DNA from: Burkholderiales bacterium 8X
GTDB taxonomy: Bacteria; Pseudomonadota; Gammaproteobacteria; Burkholderiales; Burkholderiaceae_C
DNA: 64,000 nt
NCBI GenBank assembly: GCA_902506565.1
Contig: LR732703.1
Coordinates: 3,062,916-3,126,915 of the forward strand
Direction: 5' to 3'
Below, one piece after another: positions 28,403 to 36,695 of this stretch. The notes beneath the pieces were generated by a model that had not been told where the DNA came from, searched no databases, and saw only the letters and a program-made list of their open reading frames with translations. Both the position numbers and the translations under genes were made by a program. Every line of letters starts with the position of its first letter. Position 1 is the stretch's first letter.

Positions 28403-29902
28403 TCAAGCGGCAGCGTGCCGGGCCAGCACGGCCTTCAGCTGGTTGCCATGCTCGTCCGCGAGCGCCGCATCCCGCCATTCGCGCAGGGTGGCCGGTGCGA
28501 GCGACGCACCAGCCTGCCGGAAGGCCGCCATCACGGTGTCGTAGTTGCGGATGCCGCGCTCGTGGGTGTCGCTGTAGCCCTTGACCAGCCGCTGGCATTG
28601 CGCCACCTCCACGGCGAGTTCCGGATGGCGGGCGGCGGTGGCCGCGATCTGCTGCAGCCACTCCTCGATGCGGCGGTTTTCCTCGGCATAGCGCAGGGTG
28701 CTGCGGCGCCAGCGCTTCATCGCGGCGACCGTGCGCAGCATCAGGTAGCCGTGCAGCGAACTGGTCTGGATCACGCGACCCTTCTGCGTCATGCGCTCGA
28801 CCCAGCGGCGCGGCAGGCCCGAGCCCATCAGCCAGCGGCCGACGCCGCCCGGCAGGGTCTCGCAGATCTCCTGCAGCCGCGGATGCATGTACTCGTTGAT
28901 CGCGAGCAGCTGGTCGGCCTGCACCCGGGTTTCGCCGCGAACCCGCTCGAAGCGGCTCGATCGGGTCTTGAGGGCCGCGACCCGGGCCGTGTCCTCGTAC
29001 GACATCCAGAGCGCGAGATGCCGGGCGGCTTCACGCAGCAGCCGCGGATCGACTCCGCCGGGCGACCGGGCGAGCGCCTGCATGCGATCCAGGTAGAGCC
29101 TGGCGTAGTCGATGTCCTGGTAGTCGATCAGGCGACGCACGCCTTCGAGCAGGAAGAACCGGCTCTCGGCCGGAAAGTCGCGCTGCACCCGCTCGACCAG
29201 TGCCTTGACGGCCGGATGCCGCGGCTGTGGCGCGATGAACTCGGCCGGCGCGGCCTCTTCGTCCAGCGTCGGTCCGAGCGAGCGCTCGAAGGCCGCGCCA
29301 AAGGCCTTGAGACTGGGTTTGACGCCGACGCCGCCGCGCTCGATGGTGGCCTCGAACTGCGCACGGCTGAAAGGCAGCACGCCCGAACCCGCGAGCGCAC
29401 CGAACAGCACCGCGCTGATCACGCTGCCCGACGCTTCGGCGGCCTGCGCCATGTCGAAGCGGATGAAGCGCTTGGCCGCGCGCTCGGCATGCTTGAGCAA
29501 CTCGGCGCTGTCGACCCGGCCGTCGCCCAGCGCGCTTTTCTCGGCGATGGAATAGACGCGGTGGGTGGACGCGACCAGCGTGGTGCGGTCTTTCGTGACC
29601 AGGCCGCGCTGCACCGCGCGGCCGGCCTCCATCAGCTCGGATGCGAGCACCACGTCGACATCGCCCGGCAGCGGCATCAGCGCCAGCACCGGTTGCCCGG
29701 CATCGGCTTCGGCCTGCGCCAGCGGATACAGCTCGACGTAATAGATGGTGGCGCCGGTGCGCTGGGCGACGCCCGGCACCGAGGTGGTCTGCGCGACGTA
29801 GCCGTTGGCTTCGCCCATGTCGACGATCCAGTCGGCGAGCACGCCGCCGCCCTCGCCGCCCATGGCCAGGATCGCGATCTTGATCGGTTGTCTTTCGGTC
29901 AT
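28403..29902 (-). CDS. iorB: Indolepyruvate:ferredoxin oxidoreductase beta-type subunit
   Basis: A 499-residue protein. The N-terminal gamma-type pyruvate:ferredoxin oxidoreductase domain has AILAMGGEGGGVLADWI, followed by a long C-terminal extension typical of the proteobacterial aerobic IorB version. It forms a complex with the TPP/4Fe-4S subunit encoded 24 bp upstream. The complex classically decarboxylates indolepyruvate or other 2-oxo acids to acyl-CoA. Here, a 2-oxo acid such as isatinate is a possible substrate (inference). Probably equivalent to iadB. Confidence 0.86.
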   Translation of the reverse strand: MTERQPIKIAILAMGGEGGGVLADWIVDMGEANGYVAQTTSVPGVAQRTGATIYYVELYPLAQAEADAGQPVLALMPLPGDVDVVLASELMEAGRAVQRGLVTKDRTTLVASTHRVYSIAEKSALGDGRVDSAELLKHAERAAKRFIRFDMAQAAEASGSVISAVLFGALAGSGVLPFSRAQFEATIERGGVGVKPSLKAFGAAFERSLGPTLDEEAAPAEFIAPQPRHPAVKALVERVQRDFPAESRFFLLEGVRRLIDYQDIDYARLYLDRMQALARSPGGVDPRLLREAARHLALWMSYEDTARVAALKTRSSRFERVRGETRVQADQLLAINEYMHPRLQEICETLPGGVGRWLMGSGLPRRWVERMTQKGRVIQTSSLHGYLMLRTVAAMKRWRRSTLRYAEENRRIEEWLQQIAATAARHPELAVEVAQCQRLVKGYSDTHERGIRNYDTVMAAFRQAGASLAPATLREWRDAALADEHGNQLKAVLARHAAA

Positions 29903-29926
29903 GCGGTTCTTGCCGATGCTTGCTGC

Positions 29927-32146
29927 CTAGAACGCATAGCGATCGCGGCGCTTGGCTTCGCCGCGCTGCAGCCAGCCGATGACCGTGACGCGAACCCGTT
30001 CCAGGAAACGGTCCCAGCCGGTCGGGTTGCTCACGATCTGCGCCTTGTAGAAAGACGGGCAGAGCACCGCCGCATGCGAGACCTCGCCGCAGACGCCGCA
30101 GCCGACGCAGCTGTCGAGCACCGAGGCCACCGGGTCGGTGCGGAGCGGATCGGGATTCGGCTTGATCGACAGCGACGGGCAGCCGGACAAGCGGATGCAC
30201 GAATGGTCGCCGGTGCAGGTATCCGAATCGACGCCGAACTTCTCGCGCACCATGCGCTTGCCGTCGGCGATCGCCTTGCGCACCAGCGGCTTCTCGCGGC
30301 GCTGGCGGTTGAGCATGCATTCGGATTGCGCAATCAGCACCTTCGGGCCCTTCTCCTTCGAGGTCAGCGCCTCGCGCAGGGCGTCGCGCATGCCGGATAC
30401 GTCGTAGGTGCGCTTGATGGTGCGAACCCAGTCGACGCCGACGCCGCGCACCGCCCGCTCGATCGCATGGCCGGTGCTGCGGGTCGCATTGATTGCCTTG
30501 GACGACAGCACGTCCTGGCCGCCGGTGGCCGAGGTGTAGTTGTTGTCGACCACGATGGTCAGGTTGTCGCTCTGGTTGAAGACCGCGTTGGCGACGCCGC
30601 TGGTCAGGCCGTTGTGCCAGAAGCCGCCGTCGCCCATCATCGAGATCGCTCGCTTGCCGGCCGGCACGTTGAGCGCGGAGGCGCCGGCGGTGCCGAGCCC
30701 GTAGCCCATGGTGGTGTTGCCGATGTTGAAGGGCGGCAGGATCGAGAACAGGTGGCAGCCGATGTCGGCGCTCACGTGATGCGCGCCGAGTTCGCGCTCC
30801 ACCAGCTTCATGGCGCTGAAGATCGGGCGCTCCGGGCAGCCGGTGCAAAAACCCGGCGGCCGCGCATGCACGCTGGCCGCGAGCGGCAGCGAGGGCACGG
30901 CCGGCTCCGGCGCGCCGTCGACACCGACCTCGGCGACCTCGGCGACCGCTGCAACCGCGGTGACTTCCCTCAACGGGATCACCTTGCGTACCGGCACCGG
31001 CACGGGCTGCGGCTCGAGCCGGCCGTAGCGTTCGGCAAAGGTCCGCGCGCCTTTGAGCAGTTCGGCCGCGGTGTATTCGCCGGCAACCGGCAGGATGTCC
31101 TTGCCGTGCAAGGCGGTGGTCGAGCCGGCCTGCCGAAGGATCGCGGCCAGGTTCTGCTCGATGAAGTTCGGCTGGCCTTCCTCGACGATCATGACCGCGC
31201 GCTTGCCTTCGCAAAAGCGCAGCACTTCGCTCTCGATGACCGGATAGGCCACGTTCATGACGTAGAGCGGCACCCTGGAGTTGCCGTACACGTCGGCCAG
31301 GCCGAGCCGCTCGAGCGCCCGCACCATCGTGTTGTAGCTGCCGCCCTGCACGATGATGCCGATGTCGTCCGCGCCTTCGGCGAAGAACTCGTTCAGCTGC
31401 CGCTCCTCGATGAAGCGCACCGCGGCGGGCCAGCGGTCCTTCACCTTTTCCTGCTCGTGCACGAAGCTGGCCGGCGGCAGCACGATGCGGCTCACGTCGC
31501 GCCGCGGGTTCTCCATCGCCTCCTGCAGCGTGAACTCGGGGCGCACGTTGTCCGACGCGACGAACTGGCCGTGTACGTGGCAGGCACGAATGCGCAACTG
31601 CAGCATCACCGGCGTGTGGCTCGCCTCGGACAGCTTGAAGCCGACCTTGACCGCCTCGACGATGCAGGGCAGGTTGGGCCGCGGGTCGAGCATCCAGATC
31701 TGCGACTTCATCGCGAAGGCGTGGCTGCGTTCCTGCATGATCGACGAGCCCTCGCCGTAGTCCTCGCCGACGATGATCAGCGCACCGCCGGTCACGCCGC
31801 CCGAGGCCAGGTTGGCCAGCGCGTCGGACGCGACGTTGGTGCCGACGGTCGCCTTGAAGGTCACGGCGCCGCGCAGCGGATAGTTGACCGAGGCGGCCAG
31901 CGTTGCCGCGGCGGTCGCCTCGCTCGCACTGTTCTCGAAGCGGATGCCTTGTTCGGCCAGAATGTCCTGCGCGTCGGCCAGCACATCCATCAGGTGGGAA
32001 ATCGGCGCGCCCTGGTAGCCCGCCACATACGAGACCCCGCTTTCGAGCAGCGCCTTGGTAACGGCCAGAATGCCCTCGCCACGGAAGACTTCGCCTTCCT
32101 GCAGCCGGAGCTTCTTGACCTCTTCGACAAACGAACGTTCAGCCAT
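29927..32146 (-). CDS. iorA: Indolepyruvate:ferredoxin oxidoreductase alpha-type subunit
   Basis: A 739-residue protein. The N-terminal domain has YQGAPISHLMDVL, the central TPP domain has MGDGGFWHNGL and an Asn-rich VVDNNYTSATGG, and the C-terminal ferredoxin-like region has the clusters DTCTGDHSC and CVGCGVCGEVSHAAVLCP for 4Fe-4S centres. It cleaves a 2-oxo acid with TPP and sends electrons through its Fe-S clusters. It is the first gene of the operon running to 19787 and is preceded by a promoter with a candidate MarR operator. Probably equivalent to iadA. Confidence 0.88.
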   Translation of the reverse strand: MAERSFVEEVKKLRLQEGEVFRGEGILAVTKALLESGVSYVAGYQGAPISHLMDVLADAQDILAEQGIRFENSASEATAAATLAASVNYPLRGAVTFKATVGTNVASDALANLASGGVTGGALIIVGEDYGEGSSIMQERSHAFAMKSQIWMLDPRPNLPCIVEAVKVGFKLSEASHTPVMLQLRIRACHVHGQFVASDNVRPEFTLQEAMENPRRDVSRIVLPPASFVHEQEKVKDRWPAAVRFIEERQLNEFFAEGADDIGIIVQGGSYNTMVRALERLGLADVYGNSRVPLYVMNVAYPVIESEVLRFCEGKRAVMIVEEGQPNFIEQNLAAILRQAGSTTALHGKDILPVAGEYTAAELLKGARTFAERYGRLEPQPVPVPVRKVIPLREVTAVAAVAEVAEVGVDGAPEPAVPSLPLAASVHARPPGFCTGCPERPIFSAMKLVERELGAHHVSADIGCHLFSILPPFNIGNTTMGYGLGTAGASALNVPAGKRAISMMGDGGFWHNGLTSGVANAVFNQSDNLTIVVDNNYTSATGGQDVLSSKAINATRSTGHAIERAVRGVGVDWVRTIKRTYDVSGMRDALREALTSKEKGPKVLIAQSECMLNRQRREKPLVRKAIADGKRMVREKFGVDSDTCTGDHSCIRLSGCPSLSIKPNPDPLRTDPVASVLDSCVGCGVCGEVSHAAVLCPSFYKAQIVSNPTGWDRFLERVRVTVIGWLQRGEAKRRDRYAF

Positions 32147-32198
32147 GATGCGGTTCTTTCTCGAAGGCGGAACAGGCCCGCCTCATCGTGTGGTCCAT

Positions 32199-32227
32199 AT
32201 AATGTTGACAGTTGAATCTATCCACAA
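32199..32227 (-). promoter_or_regulatory. Divergent promoter/operator between iorA and the MarR gene
   Basis: On the minus strand, -35 TTGTGG (32222-32227) and -10 CATTAT (32199-32204) are 17 bp apart, reading towards iorA. The spacer contains TTGACAGTTGAA read on the plus strand (32205-32216), the cluster's shared motif. On the plus strand the same bases give a perfect TTGACA (-35) that could serve the MarR gene, although a good -10 is not evident; a perfect TATAAT also occurs at 32198-32203. A repressor bound here would block both directions. Confidence 0.6.
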
Positions 32228-32284
32228 TCATGAATTACCCTAGACATGCAAGTCGCATGCCTGACAAGGTGAAAGGGATGCTTC

Positions 32285-32782
32285 ATGGCCAAGCCGGCTG
32301 CTGAGCAAAGCCAACAGGCGGCTGCGGCTCGGTTCGTGGACGACTACCTGCCCGCGCTGCTGGCTCAGGCGAGCCTCCTGATCTCGTCGGAATTCCACGT
32401 GGTGGCGCGGCAGCAGGGTTTCTCGGTGTCCGAATGGCGGGTGATGGCATCGCTCGCCGGCGGTTCGGCCATCAGCATCGGGCAGCTGGCCCAAGTCACC
32501 GTGACCAAGCAGCCCACCGTGACCCGCCTTCTCGATCGCATGGAGGCCAAGGGCCAGGTCGAGCGCCTGCCCCACGACAGTGATCGCCGCGTCACGCTGG
32601 TGCGCATCACCCGCAAGGGTTCGCAGACCGTGGCACACCTGATGGAGCTGGCCCGCGAGCACGAGCGCAGGGTGCTCGAGCCGTTCGGGCTGGAACGGGC
32701 CGAGCAGTTGAAGGACACGCTGCGGCAGATGATCGCGCTGCATGCGGAGGCGCCGGGGCTCGAGGTCGAGCCGGGGGATTAG
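32285..32782 (+). CDS. iadR: MarR-family transcriptional regulator (IadR-like)
   Basis: A 165-residue winged-helix regulator. The DNA-binding core runs from about residue 50 to 115 (GFSVSEWRVMASL, GQLAQVTVTKQPTVTRLLDRM, wing HDSDRRVTLVRIT), flanked by dimer helices. It is transcribed divergently from the operon starting with iorA, the usual position of a catabolic MarR repressor released by its aromatic ligand. Three copies of TTGACANTTRAA at promoters of the island are its most likely operators. The MarR repressors of iad loci respond to IAA; the identity here is inferred from context. Confidence 0.87.
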   Translation: MAKPAAEQSQQAAAARFVDDYLPALLAQASLLISSEFHVVARQQGFSVSEWRVMASLAGGSAISIGQLAQVTVTKQPTVTRLLDRMEAKGQVERLPHDSDRRVTLVRITRKGSQTVAHLMELAREHERRVLEPFGLERAEQLKDTLRQMIALHAEAPGLEVEPGD

Positions 32783-32797
32783 GCAAGCCCTCCGCCG

Positions 32798-33673
32798 CTA
32801 GACCGTCAGCACCGCCCGCCCGCGATGCCCGCGCTCCGTGATCCATTGCATCGCCCTTGCCGCCTCTTCCAACGCAAAGGTCTGCACCGCCAGCTGAAGC
32901 CGCCCATCCGCCAGTCGAGCCAGCAACTCCGGCGCAGCCGCCCGGCCGGACGGCTCGCGGCGGAACATGTTGAGCGGTAGCAATGCCACGTCGCGCTGCA
33001 GGAAATGCGCAAGGTTGAGCGCCAATTCGTTGCCCGCCGTGTAGCCGACCAGCACCGCACGTCCGCCCGGCACGACCGCGCGGAGGTTCTCTTCGAGCAT
33101 CGGACCGCCGATGGTGTCGAGCAGCAGATCGACCCCCGCCTCGCCCTCCGCCAAAGGCCCTGAAGAGGTCGAGACCGCGGCGCCGATTTCCTGCGCCAAC
33201 TGCACCGCGATCGATCCGACCGCTCCGCTCGCGCCGGTGATCCGCACGCGCTCGCCGGGTTGCAGCCGCGCGATGTCGTTCAGCGCGACCCAGGCGGAAG
33301 TGCAGGGCGAGAAGAAGGCCGAGCCGGTCGCCATGTCGACGCCGTCCGGCAGCAGGCCCAATGCGGCGTCCGGCGCGTCGACGAGCTCGCGCCAGGTGCC
33401 GTCCTGCCGGGTACCGAGGTCGGCCGCCCGCAACCAGACCCGCGTGCCCGGCGCGAAGCGCTCGCCGGACACCACGATGCCCGCGCCCTCGACGCCGGGC
33501 ACATAGGGAAGCGGTGGGTGCTGGAGAAAATTGCCGCTCCAGACGGTGCGGTCGATATGGCCGACCGTCGCGGCTCGCAGGCGAACGATGCTGTGGCCGG
33601 GCCGTTGCTCGGGTTCGGCGACCTCCTCCACCACCGGCAGTTGGTTGAAGGCATGCACCCGCACGGCTCTCAT
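32798..33673 (-). CDS. MDR-family NADPH:quinone oxidoreductase-like protein
   Basis: A 291-residue zinc-free medium-chain reductase: GroES-like N-terminus (PYVPGVEGAGIVV), Rossmann motif TGASGAVGSIAVQLA and the C-terminal helix EEAARAMQWI. It reduces an activated C=C or quinone with NADPH. It is somewhat shorter than the usual 320-340 residues. ATG 33673 overlaps the upstream hydrolase stop (ATGA). It is the last gene of the four-gene operon from 36534 and converges with the MarR gene with a 15-bp gap. Confidence 0.85.
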   Translation of the reverse strand: MRAVRVHAFNQLPVVEEVAEPEQRPGHSIVRLRAATVGHIDRTVWSGNFLQHPPLPYVPGVEGAGIVVSGERFAPGTRVWLRAADLGTRQDGTWRELVDAPDAALGLLPDGVDMATGSAFFSPCTSAWVALNDIARLQPGERVRITGASGAVGSIAVQLAQEIGAAVSTSSGPLAEGEAGVDLLLDTIGGPMLEENLRAVVPGGRAVLVGYTAGNELALNLAHFLQRDVALLPLNMFRREPSGRAAAPELLARLADGRLQLAVQTFALEEAARAMQWITERGHRGRAVLTV

Positions 33674-34473
33674 GACCGCCCCTCCAGGAAGTCCAGCACG
33701 ACCCGCGCGAATGCCTCCGGCATCTGGTCCGGCAGCGGCACCATGCCGCCTTCGATGTCCGCGATGGTGGCCTGCGGCAGATGCGCCCGAAGCTCGCCCG
33801 CATGAGGCGCCGCGAAAGGATCGGCGCTGGCGCGCACGATCAAGGTCGGCTGCCGCACGCCGCCGATGCGATCTTCCATTCGATAGGACGCCACGGCGCG
33901 ATGGCCGTCCTCGCTCCGACGCCCGACCTTGAGCGCGTCCAGCACAAAGGCTTCGAGCAGCTCGGGCCGACCCGGCGGATAGAAGCCCTGGCGGTTCTGC
34001 CACATCGCTCGAAGATGGCTGCCGTCCTCGCTCGGCGCCACCTCGTCGATCGGCGGCCGCTCGGCCCGCACCTGGCGGAATTTCGCATCGGTGAAGGGCG
34101 TGGACGACAACACAAGGCTCAACACCCGCGCCGGCTGCAAGGCCGCCATTTCGATCGCGACCACGCCGCCGGTGTGATGGCCGATCACATGCACCCGATC
34201 GATGCCGATCGCGTCGAGCAGCTCGAAAGCCACCTTCGCCCAAGTCTCGATGCTCGCGGGCAGCTCGCCGCCTTCGGAATCCCCGAAGCCGGCGGTGTCC
34301 ATCGCGATCGCACGATGGCTTTGCCCGAGGAGCGGCAGCACTGCCGCATATTCGCGCCAGCTGCGCGGCGATTGATGCAGCAGCAGCACCGGCGCCGCCG
34401 CCTCGTCGCCACAGGTCGCATAGTGGATCTGCCCGACGGAGGTGTCGGCGAAGGCGCGGCGGATCGGGCTCAC
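33670..34473 (-). CDS. Alpha/beta-hydrolase fold protein with a non-canonical active site
   Basis: A 267-residue alpha/beta-hydrolase with oxyanion-region LLLHQSPRSW and nucleophile elbow GHHTGG, which puts His100 where Ser normally sits. The acid Asp218 is present (ASADPF). The position of the catalytic His, in a GGH context in relatives, reads GGM (Met244). The classic triad is therefore missing two members, and it may be a lyase, a cofactor-free oxygenase-like enzyme or a binding protein. The start is GTG 34473, overlapping the upstream stop as GTGA. Confidence 0.8.
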   Translation of the reverse strand: MSPIRRAFADTSVGQIHYATCGDEAAAPVLLLHQSPRSWREYAAVLPLLGQSHRAIAMDTAGFGDSEGGELPASIETWAKVAFELLDAIGIDRVHVIGHHTGGVVAIEMAALQPARVLSLVLSSTPFTDAKFRQVRAERPPIDEVAPSEDGSHLRAMWQNRQGFYPPGRPELLEAFVLDALKVGRRSEDGHRAVASYRMEDRIGGVRQPTLIVRASADPFAAPHAGELRAHLPQATIADIEGGMVPLPDQMPEAFARVVLDFLEGRS

Positions 34474-35471
34474 GGCTCTGTCTCGCCGGCAGGTGGCCGG
34501 AAGAGTCCGGCATGCTTCAACATGCCGAGCGTGCGCAGGAGCACGTCCTGCCGGTAGGCGGCGACATCGCGCCCTTCGTAGTCGTAGAAGCCGCTGCCGG
34601 TCTTGAGCCCGAGCCGGCCCTCGGCCACCATCCGGTCGACGATCGCCGGTGCGGTGTAGCGGCCCGCATCCAGCGAGGCCGACATCTCGCGGCTGGCATG
34701 GTGCAGGATGTCGCAGCCGCCGAAATCGATGAACTCGACCACGCCGAGCGCGGCAAAGCGCAATCCCAGCCCGTAGCGGGTTGCCTTGTCGATTTCCTCG
34801 GCGGTGGCGGCGCCCTCCTCGATCATGCGGGCAGCCTCGTTCATCACCAGCGCCTGCAGCCGCGGCACGATGTAGCCGGGCGACGCGTCGCAGACCACCG
34901 GCAGCTTGCCGATCTGCTCCATCAGCTCGCGGGTGCGCGCCAGCACCTGGGGGTCGGTGCCTGGATGCACGCTGAGCTCGACCACCGGGATCAGGTAGGC
35001 CGGGTTCAACCAATGCATGTTCAGGAACCGCTCCGGACGATGGACGATGCCCGCCAGTTCGGTGACCAGGATGCTGCTGGTGGTGGAGGTCAGGATCGCG
35101 TCTTCGCGGCAATGGCGATTGATGTGCTCGAAGGCTTCGCGCTTGGCCTCCATGGTCTCGGGCACGCCTTCGAAGACCAGTTCGGCGGCCGCCAGAGCAG
35201 CGGGCGCGTCGCAGGCGCGAACCAGCTCGATGCGCGCGGCGATCGACTCGACCTGCGCCGGCTCGACCACGCCGAGCCGGGCCAAGGCCGAAAGGCTGGA
35301 CGCGATCTCGCCACGTGCATCGTCGACCAGCTTCTGCCAGCCGGCATCGTCGCGTTCGCGCAGGTCGACCAGCGAGATCCGGTGCCCGGCATAGGCGAAC
35401 GCGATCGCGATGCCGCGGCCCATGCGCCCGGCGCCGACCGCCGAGAAACGCGGTGCGGCTTCATTCGCCAT
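34470..35471 (-). CDS. 3-hydroxyacyl-CoA dehydrogenase (NAD)
   Basis: A 333-residue member of the L-3-hydroxyacyl-CoA dehydrogenase / lambda-crystallin-type family. It has NAD motif VGAGRMGRGIA (12-22), the STTSSI segment, catalytic His in NMHWLNP and the C-terminal helical domain with GLGLRFAALGVVEF. It oxidises a 3-hydroxyacyl-CoA or a related hydroxy acid. It overlaps the upstream dehydrogenase gene by 11 bp and the hydrolase gene by 4 bp, all in one operon. Confidence 0.9.
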   Translation of the reverse strand: MANEAAPRFSAVGAGRMGRGIAIAFAYAGHRISLVDLRERDDAGWQKLVDDARGEIASSLSALARLGVVEPAQVESIAARIELVRACDAPAALAAAELVFEGVPETMEAKREAFEHINRHCREDAILTSTTSSILVTELAGIVHRPERFLNMHWLNPAYLIPVVELSVHPGTDPQVLARTRELMEQIGKLPVVCDASPGYIVPRLQALVMNEAARMIEEGAATAEEIDKATRYGLGLRFAALGVVEFIDFGGCDILHHASREMSASLDAGRYTAPAIVDRMVAEGRLGLKTGSGFYDYEGRDVAAYRQDVLLRTLGMLKHAGLFRPPAGETEP

Positions 35472-36534
35472 CGTGCAGCCTCTGCTTCAGCTCGTCGCGG
35501 GAGAGGGAGGCGAGGCCCAGCGTCTCCAATGTTCTCGGCCCCTGGCGCAGGTCGCGCCCGAGGAAGCCGCCGACGATGGCGAGCAGTCCGTGCGCGATCG
35601 GCGCATCCACGCCGACATAGCGTGCCGCCGAAGCCAGGAAGGCCAGGCCGAGTTCGGTGTCCTCGGTGATGTAGCGATGCGCATAGAGGTCGATGTTCTC
35701 GCGCCAGTCGCCGGACTTGACGAGCTGCTTGTGCGCGTCGCCGTACATCCACTGGTCGTTGTTGTAGTGGTCGGCGAGCGGATAGTGCGGCCCGCCGTGA
35801 CCGAAGGCCTCGCGCACCGCGATGCGTTCGAGGTCGAGCCGGTCGGTCACATCCCGCACGGCCCGCTGCGTGCCCTCGTTGTGGATGTCCCAGCGCTCGA
35901 AGTGTTGCAGCGGCGCGGCGTTCATCACCATCAAGGGCGGATGGATCACCGGCCCTGCGTTCATCAGCGCACCCGACATCGCATCCCCGCAGCCATGCAC
36001 GCTCGGATAGGCGGCGCGAATGACCGCCAGCGCTTCCTCTTCCTTGCGGGCCGGGTAGACGCCGGTCGGCAAGCGGATCGCGCGAATCGTGACATTGACC
36101 TCGCGGTCGCCGTGCTTGCGCGCGAGGTAGGGCAGCGTGCCGGTTTCGGCCCAGGCCACGTCCGCCCGGCTGCCGGCCTCCCTTGCGATGCGAGCCATCA
36201 CGAAGCTGCCGAAGGTGCCGGGCGGCAGGAACACCACCTGCCCGTCGACCAGGTGCGGCGCCATCAGCCGCGCGATGTCGTCCTGTGCGATGGCCGGCGT
36301 CGGCAGCACGATCAACGCTGCGCCGCGAAGGGCTTCGCCGATGTCCGCCGTGGCCAGGGCCAGGGATACCTCGCGCGATCCGCGTGCGTCCTTCAGCGTG
36401 ATGGCGCCCGCCTCGCGCACCGATTGCAAGGCCTCGGCATCGCGTCGCCAAAGGCGAACCTCGTGACCGGCTTCGGAAAGATCGGCAGCGGCGGCATAGC
36501 AGCCATGGCCGCCGCCCAGGATCGCGATTTTCAT
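35461..36534 (-). CDS. Octopine/nopaline dehydrogenase-family protein
   Basis: A 357-residue NAD(P)-dependent dehydrogenase with N-terminal Rossmann motif ILGGGHGCYAAAADL and a C-terminal all-helical domain of the octopine/opine dehydrogenase family. A conserved-looking polar segment includes EAFGHGGPHYPLADHYNND. Family members join or split amino acids and 2-oxo acids through a secondary amine. It heads the operon whose promoter carries the cluster's 12-bp motif, tying it to the auxin island. A role on amino-acid conjugates of indole acids is possible but speculative. Confidence 0.82.
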   Translation of the reverse strand: MKIAILGGGHGCYAAAADLSEAGHEVRLWRRDAEALQSVREAGAITLKDARGSREVSLALATADIGEALRGAALIVLPTPAIAQDDIARLMAPHLVDGQVVFLPPGTFGSFVMARIAREAGSRADVAWAETGTLPYLARKHGDREVNVTIRAIRLPTGVYPARKEEEALAVIRAAYPSVHGCGDAMSGALMNAGPVIHPPLMVMNAAPLQHFERWDIHNEGTQRAVRDVTDRLDLERIAVREAFGHGGPHYPLADHYNNDQWMYGDAHKQLVKSGDWRENIDLYAHRYITEDTELGLAFLASAARYVGVDAPIAHGLLAIVGGFLGRDLRQGPRTLETLGLASLSRDELKQRLHDGE

Positions 36535-36594
36535 GATGGCGAGAAGTAGAAGGTTGCGAGAGGTCCGCCGGACTGGCCGGAGGCTTTCGCAGAT

Positions 36595-36623
36595 ACATTA
36601 CTTTTCAACCATTCAAATGTCAA
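36595..36623 (-). promoter_or_regulatory. Promoter with candidate MarR operator upstream of the octopine-dehydrogenase operon
   Basis: On the minus strand a perfect -35 TTGACA (36618-36623), a 17-bp spacer and -10 TAATGT (36595-36600) lie about 60 bp before the ATG at 36534. The -35 is the left half of TTGACATTTGAA (36612-36623), one mismatch from the copy at 32205-32216. Confidence 0.58.
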
Positions 36624-36695
36624 TGACTTCGGACCAAGGGTTGCCCTGCACCGAATCGGGGCCGCGGGTCGCGAACTGCCGCGAGCGGAAAGAGG

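Noticed and set aside
27329..32215. A 1,628-codon open frame on the plus strand across the iorAB/reductase/oxygenase region
   Set aside because: It lies wholly antisense to five well-recognised genes, has the Arg/Ala/His-rich composition of a GC-driven shadow frame, and shows no known domain.
33670..35112. A single 480-codon protein joining a 3-hydroxyacyl-CoA dehydrogenase shadow with the alpha/beta-hydrolase
   Set aside because: The N-terminal part is in the wrong frame for the dehydrogenase. The hydrolase starts at GTG 34473 where the dehydrogenase stops (GTGA).
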